Assembly (NCBI GenBank): GCA_019739335.1
Contig: CP073261.1
Span: forward strand, 124,001 to 188,000
DNA from: Erythrobacter sp.
GTDB lineage: Bacteria; Pseudomonadota; Alphaproteobacteria; Sphingomonadales; Sphingomonadaceae
Direction of reading: 5' to 3'
DNA length: 64,000 nucleotides
Every line of letters begins with the position of its first letter. Within the stretch, counting starts at the first letter, position 1. The notes under the pieces are model-generated. The model was given only the letters and a program-made list of their open reading frames with translations, ran no database searches and was not told where the DNA came from. Both the position numbers and the translations under genes were made by a program. Below, one piece after another: positions 62,577 through 64,000 of the stretch.

Positions 62577-63197
62577 TTAAATCCCCGCTTCCACTGCCAG
62601 CCGGATCATGTCTGCGCTGCTCTTCGCGCCGAGCTTTTCCATCGCCAGTCCGCGATGCATCTTGATGGTTTTTTCGGACAGGCCCAACTCATAGGCAATC
62701 TGCTTGTTGCGCAGGCCCGCTGCGACCATCTGCAGCACTTCCAGCTGGCGGCGCGAGAGTTCCTTGATCTTTTCCGCCGCACGCGCGCGCCTCGTCATCA
62801 TCGGGGTATCCGATGCGTCCCCAAGCTCCACCTGCGAACCGTGGAAATAGGCCAGCTCGCCTTCATCATCGAAGATCGGCGCAACCACCACGGCATTGCG
62901 GAAAGCGCTGCCGTCCTTCTTGTAATTGAGGATTTCGACCAACACCGACTTGCGTTCGCGCACCCCTTCACGGATCGCTTCGGTAAGCCACGGCTCCGTG
63001 CCCGGCCCGGCAAGAAAGCGGCAGTTGCGGCCAAGGATCTCGTTTTCCGAGTAACCGGTCAGATCGATGAATGCCTGGTTGCAGGCGACAAGCGGATTGT
63101 CCGGCAGGCGAGGGTTGCTCACCACCGAAGCGATCGGATTACTCGCGATCAGGTCCCGCGCTTCCGGGTCCGATGTGTAAACCTCGTCGTTTCCCAC
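62577..63197 (-). CDS. EL222-like LOV-HTH blue-light transcription factor
   Basis: A 206-residue protein with a flavin-binding LOV domain (~15-125) and a LuxR-type HTH (~147-206). The photoactive cysteine is Cys59 in [30 protein letters not shown] and [21 protein letters not shown] closely resemble EL222 of Erythrobacter litoralis, as does the end [15 protein letters not shown]. Blue light should form a Cys-flavin adduct, release the HTH and allow dimerisation on DNA. The N-terminus is shorter than in EL222. It is divergent from the next gene and borders the catabolic region. Confidence 0.92.
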   Translation of the reverse strand: MGNDEVYTSDPEARDLIASNPIASVVSNPRLPDNPLVACNQAFIDLTGYSENEILGRNCRFLAGPGTEPWLTEAIREGVRERKSVLVEILNYKKDGSAFRNAVVVAPIFDDEGELAYFHGSQVELGDASDTPMMTRRARAAEKIKELSRRQLEVLQMVAAGLRNKQIAYELGLSEKTIKMHRGLAMEKLGAKSSADMIRLAVEAGI

Positions 63198-63299
63198 GGT
63201 TGTAATCTAGCGCTTGCACCCTGCAAAACAATGGGAGAAGCTGCAAAAGCGCAGCAAAAGTCGCCTTTTGCCGCAGATTGTTTTCGAATGGGGGGCTCA

Positions 63300-63929
63300 A
63301 TGTCACGAGCAGCAGCCGAAATTGCGGCGATAGAGAGAGAGCTTGAAGAAGTGTTCGGCGCGATGATACGCCATCCGGCGTTTCTCAAGAAATCGGGGAG
63401 CCTGCCAGACGATCCTGCCCACTTCACCGATCGCGCCGATATCTCGACATTGTTGCGCCGCATGGACCGGCTGGTTTCCCGAGTGGGAGGCAAGTTGGCG
63501 AGCTTCGATTGGCAGAACCAGATGGCCAAGCGGTATCCCCGTGAAGAGCGCTACCGGGCCCAGCAATCGGTCAAGGATCGCAGCGCTCCCTTCCGCCAGC
63601 TTTACCAGCGCGTGGTCGGAATGCTTGATGAATTGCTGAAATTGCAGGCCGACAATAACAGGGTTTCCTTTCTCGACGCGTTCGGGGCAGCGCACGAGAA
63701 CGCGGGAGAGAATCTCAAAACCTTCCAGAAGTTTGACGAACTGGCCTCGCAGATGCAGGCAAAGGGTCTCACCGCTACGGTGCAGACCATCAGCAGCGCC
63801 GATCACCACATTGCCAAGTTCAATGCCCAGCAAACGGGAGCCTACAACATCCCGATCAACGTGGTGCTTGCCATGGCAGTCGTGATTGCGGCCGCTGTTC
63901 ACTGGCGGCGGGGCACGATGTTCGGCTGA
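63300..63929 (+). CDS. C-terminally anchored helical membrane protein of unknown function
   Basis: A 209-residue mostly helical, charged protein (IERELEEVFGAMIRHPAF, ADISTLLRRMDRLVSRVGG) with a single C-terminal membrane helix (IPINVVLAMAVVIAAAVHW). The ATG at 63300 has GGGGGG 5 bp upstream; an in-frame ATG at 63288 is an alternative. It has no recognised domain. It is divergent from the LOV-HTH gene over about 100 bp and so could be light-controlled, which is untested. Confidence 0.6.
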   Translation: MSRAAAEIAAIERELEEVFGAMIRHPAFLKKSGSLPDDPAHFTDRADISTLLRRMDRLVSRVGGKLASFDWQNQMAKRYPREERYRAQQSVKDRSAPFRQLYQRVVGMLDELLKLQADNNRVSFLDAFGAAHENAGENLKTFQKFDELASQMQAKGLTATVQTISSADHHIAKFNAQQTGAYNIPINVVLAMAVVIAAAVHWRRGTMFG

Positions 63930-63941
63930 CTTTTGCGCGGC

Positions 63942-64000
63942 TCAAGGCACCACGATCCGTGCCTCGCCGCCCGCCAGCTCGATCCGCATATCGGCGAAGC
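63942..64000 (-). CDS. Partial gene, C-terminal end only
   Basis: The minus strand reads an open frame ending ADMRIELAGGEARIVVP and TGA at 63942-63944. GC-ending codons match neighbouring genes, and it converges on the preceding gene with a 12-bp gap. The rest lies outside the window and the product cannot be identified. Confidence 0.5.
   Translation of the reverse strand, partial: FADMRIELAGGEARIVVP

Noticed and set aside
1..64000. CRISPR array, prophage, transposase genes, rRNA or tRNA genes
   Set aside because: I saw no repeat-spacer array, no integrase or transposase, no rRNA signature and no tRNA cloverleaf other than the tRNA-like part of tmRNA.

Overview
The window is high-GC alphaproteobacterial DNA, most likely from the order Sphingomonadales and family Erythrobacteraceae. 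Four things point there: a circularly permuted two-piece tmRNA whose tag reads ANDNEALAIAA, a close relative of the Erythrobacter LOV-HTH photoreceptor EL222, a LigE-type beta-etherase homologue, and typical alphaproteobacterial gene sets (DUF2794 protein, HdaA beside purM, the purS-purQ pair). The family-level assignment is inference. Both edges cut through genes.

The left part (1-35 kb) is mostly core genome. Purine synthesis is spread over two blocks: purC, purS-purQ, then purM and a purN fused to a YjbR-like domain. Around them lie an M16 zinc peptidase, a GGDEF-EAL protein, glmS, glmU, a PIN/ribbon-helix-helix toxin-antitoxin pair with a palindromic operator, a small gene broken by one extra base in a T7 run, gph, cysE, hdaA, ndk, holC, pepA, and the outer-membrane biogenesis run lptD-surA-pdxA-rsmA. 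Next come an arginine succinyltransferase-type operon (M20 hydrolase, astA, astB), the ssrA gene, mscL, lemA, two TPM-domain genes, and a Nudix-panE pair.

The right part (about 38.9-62.4 kb) looks like an accessory oxidative and catabolic region. It holds a LigE-like glutathione transferase followed by hydroxyacid dehydrogenase and glycerate kinase genes, and four PQQ-type quinoprotein dehydrogenases. One of these carries a C-terminal VOC domain and one an N-terminal cytochrome c. It also holds three tandem exported proteins of one unnamed family plus a more distant fourth member, a DUF6152 protein, two exported esterases, two DUF6644-type membrane proteins, and a cytochrome/HupE module. Almost all the soluble products have signal peptides or lipoboxes, so much of the chemistry would happen in the periplasm, passing electrons from quinoproteins to c-type cytochromes or quinone.

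The most interesting regulatory signal is a short element, TTGANYYTGYCC, found eight times in the spaces between genes of this region. In five cases it ends 42-45 bp before a start codon, and it occurs in both orientations. It suggests a regulon that joins the LigE-like gene, three of the four PQQ genes, the DUF6644 pair, the DUF6152 gene and the feruloyl-esterase-like gene. The only transcription factor near the cluster is the LOV-HTH protein at its right end.
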